Of a stretch of DNA of 64,000 nt, positions 63,211 through 64,000 are shown in pieces (positions within the stretch are counted from its first letter, which is position 1; each line of letters starts with the position of its first letter). Below the pieces are notes generated by a model that worked only from the letters and a program-made list of their open reading frames with translations, was not told the DNA's origin and did not search any database. Position numbers and translations under genes: made by a program. The stretch is from Haliangium sp050303215 (GTDB lineage Bacteria > Myxococcota_A > Polyangia > Haliangiales > Haliangiaceae): NCBI RefSeq assembly GCF_050303215.1, contig NZ_JBNLBH010000029.1, forward strand, positions 1 through 64,000. Direction: 5' to 3'.

Positions 63211-63240
63211 ACCTGGGTTGCGCGTACGCACGACCCAGGT
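63211..63240 (-). terminator. Probable intrinsic terminator of the 63287-63964 gene
   Basis: ACCTGGGT (63211-63218) and ACCCAGGT (63233-63240) form an 8-bp stem. Read on the minus strand the hairpin is followed by GCGCG then TTTTT, which fits an intrinsic terminator although the T-run starts five bases after the stem. Confidence 0.5.
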
Positions 63241-63286
63241 TCGGATATCGCCCAGCGGGCGATCGAGTGAGCAACCGAGTATCCGA

Positions 63287-63964
63287 CTAGAACCAGCCGT
63301 CCTCGAGGTCGTAGAACTCGAACGGCGTCGAGGGTCGCGGCTGCTGTTCGTCGGCCGTGTGGCCGATGAGGATGTCGCGGTGGTTGCTCAAGCTCGCCGG
63401 CAGCGGGTTCGCGATCGGCCCGCCGGCCTGGGCCACGAGCTGCCCGGTGGTGACGTTCGTCAACCAGTAGGCCACCCACCCGGGAGAAACGTGGACCTCC
63501 ACCTCATACGTGGCCGACTGGCTGAAGGTCACCGGCGTACAGTGGGTGACGGGACTGGTGATCCCGTCGGCCCTCTCGATGCCGATGCCCATGCACCCTT
63601 GGGCGTTGCCGAGGATGATGCCACGGCCGTAAACCGGCCGCGCGTCCGGGGATCCGGTTGGGAGCACCGGGGGCGCGCCCCACAGCAGGACGGCGACGTG
63701 CTCGGTGGGGTTCAGTACGAAGAAAGAACCCGGCCGGAAGCGTGCTGTCACCCACTGCGTGGCCGCCGACGGCAGCCCGAGGCGGGCCAGCGGCGGGATG
63801 TCGTCCACGCCGCGGGTGGCGACGTAGGCGCCGGCCCCGTTGGTGCCGAGGCGAACGCTGGTGGGCCCGGCGATCTGGTCGGCGCGCGCGTCCCCGGTCG
63901 CCGCCAGCGCGGCGACGGACACCAGCAGCGTCAGCAAAGTCGATCTCATGTCGTGCGTAGTCAT
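63287..63964 (-). CDS. Hypothetical secreted protein
   Basis: 225 aa from the ATG at 63964; AAAGGTAAG lies upstream. Residues ~6-28 are a signal peptide ending ARA. The mature part contains beta-type segments (GPTSVRLGTNGAGAYVATR, TARFRPGSFFVLNPTEHVAV, YEVEVHVSPGWVAYWLTN) and two cysteines (GNAQGCMGIG, THCTPV). The family is not recognised. The gene lies at the window edge but is complete. Confidence 0.65.
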   Translation of the reverse strand: MTTHDMRSTLLTLLVSVAALAATGDARADQIAGPTSVRLGTNGAGAYVATRGVDDIPPLARLGLPSAATQWVTARFRPGSFFVLNPTEHVAVLLWGAPPVLPTGSPDARPVYGRGIILGNAQGCMGIGIERADGITSPVTHCTPVTFSQSATYEVEVHVSPGWVAYWLTNVTTGQLVAQAGGPIANPLPASLSNHRDILIGHTADEQQPRPSTPFEFYDLEDGWF

Positions 63965-64000
63965 TGGCTTACCTTTCTCGTTGTCGTGGGTTCCGACATT

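Overview
The window looks like chromosomal DNA from a high-GC member of the Myxococcota (the former delta-proteobacterial myxobacteria and relatives). Pointers are the strong GC bias, many lipoproteins whose N-terminus is followed by an Asp/Ala-rich linker, a secreted metalloprotease with CGNG...EQCDDG cysteine repeats and a MYXO-CTERM-like tail, a Ser/Thr kinase fused to an FGE/SUMF1 domain, PEGA and S55 (SpoIVB-type) proteins, and an orphan sensor kinase. The genus cannot be named from this alone.

Layout. 1-11.6 kb: the end of an Rpn-type nuclease/transposase gene, a secreted beta-propeller protein paired with an S55 peptidase, a HAD phosphatase, then an accessory segment (EAD-like/kinase/FGE protein, broken second Rpn gene, a 42-bp tandem array, an unknown gene) with one copy of a dispersed ~280-bp repeat at each end, in opposite orientation. 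11.2-26.9 kb: TfoX-N protein, CAP-domain lipoprotein, PEGA protein, histidine kinase, M36-like metalloprotease, TerB-like/PPP phosphatase, pdxH, sixA, a conserved unknown, a PLP-dependent dehydratase, a phosphoesterase with two DNRLRE modules and a DoxX-like protein. 27.2-29.4 kb: a single-pass membrane protein followed by two eight-cysteine lipoproteins. 29.4-36.4 kb (minus strand): a peptidoglycan/division operon, murE-murF (one fused gene), mraY, murD, ftsW. 36.7-38.0 kb: two cysteine-repeat lipoproteins. 38.2-47.0 kb: a tight complex I operon nuoE-F-J-K-L-M-N with a recognisable promoter; NuoJ and NuoL carry unusual extra domains. 47.0-56.0 kb: an accessory island with a third copy of the dispersed repeat, an IS1380-like element, two further 41-42-bp-period arrays, a second copy of the membrane protein/eight-cysteine lipoprotein module, two lower-GC lipoprotein genes, unknown genes around a perfect 28-bp palindrome, and an AAA-ATPase remnant. 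56.1-64 kb: a transglutaminase-like protein, small lipoproteins, an NHL/SMP-30-like protein, a phosphotransferase, an ECF sigma factor with a SnoaL-like tail, a VOC protein and two secreted proteins.

Best candidate for an undescribed system: the module at 27.2-29.4 kb and again at 50.5-52.1 kb. In both, a protein with a helical cytoplasmic N-terminal region, one membrane helix and a periplasmic domain is immediately followed by one or two small lipoproteins sharing eight aligned cysteines; at the first locus the genes are joined by an ATGA overlap. I do not recognise either family. Other notable points are the dispersed ~280-bp repeat family, the tandem arrays that share a 41-43-bp period but not sequence, and the kinase whose FGE-like domain has lost its C-terminal cysteine pair.
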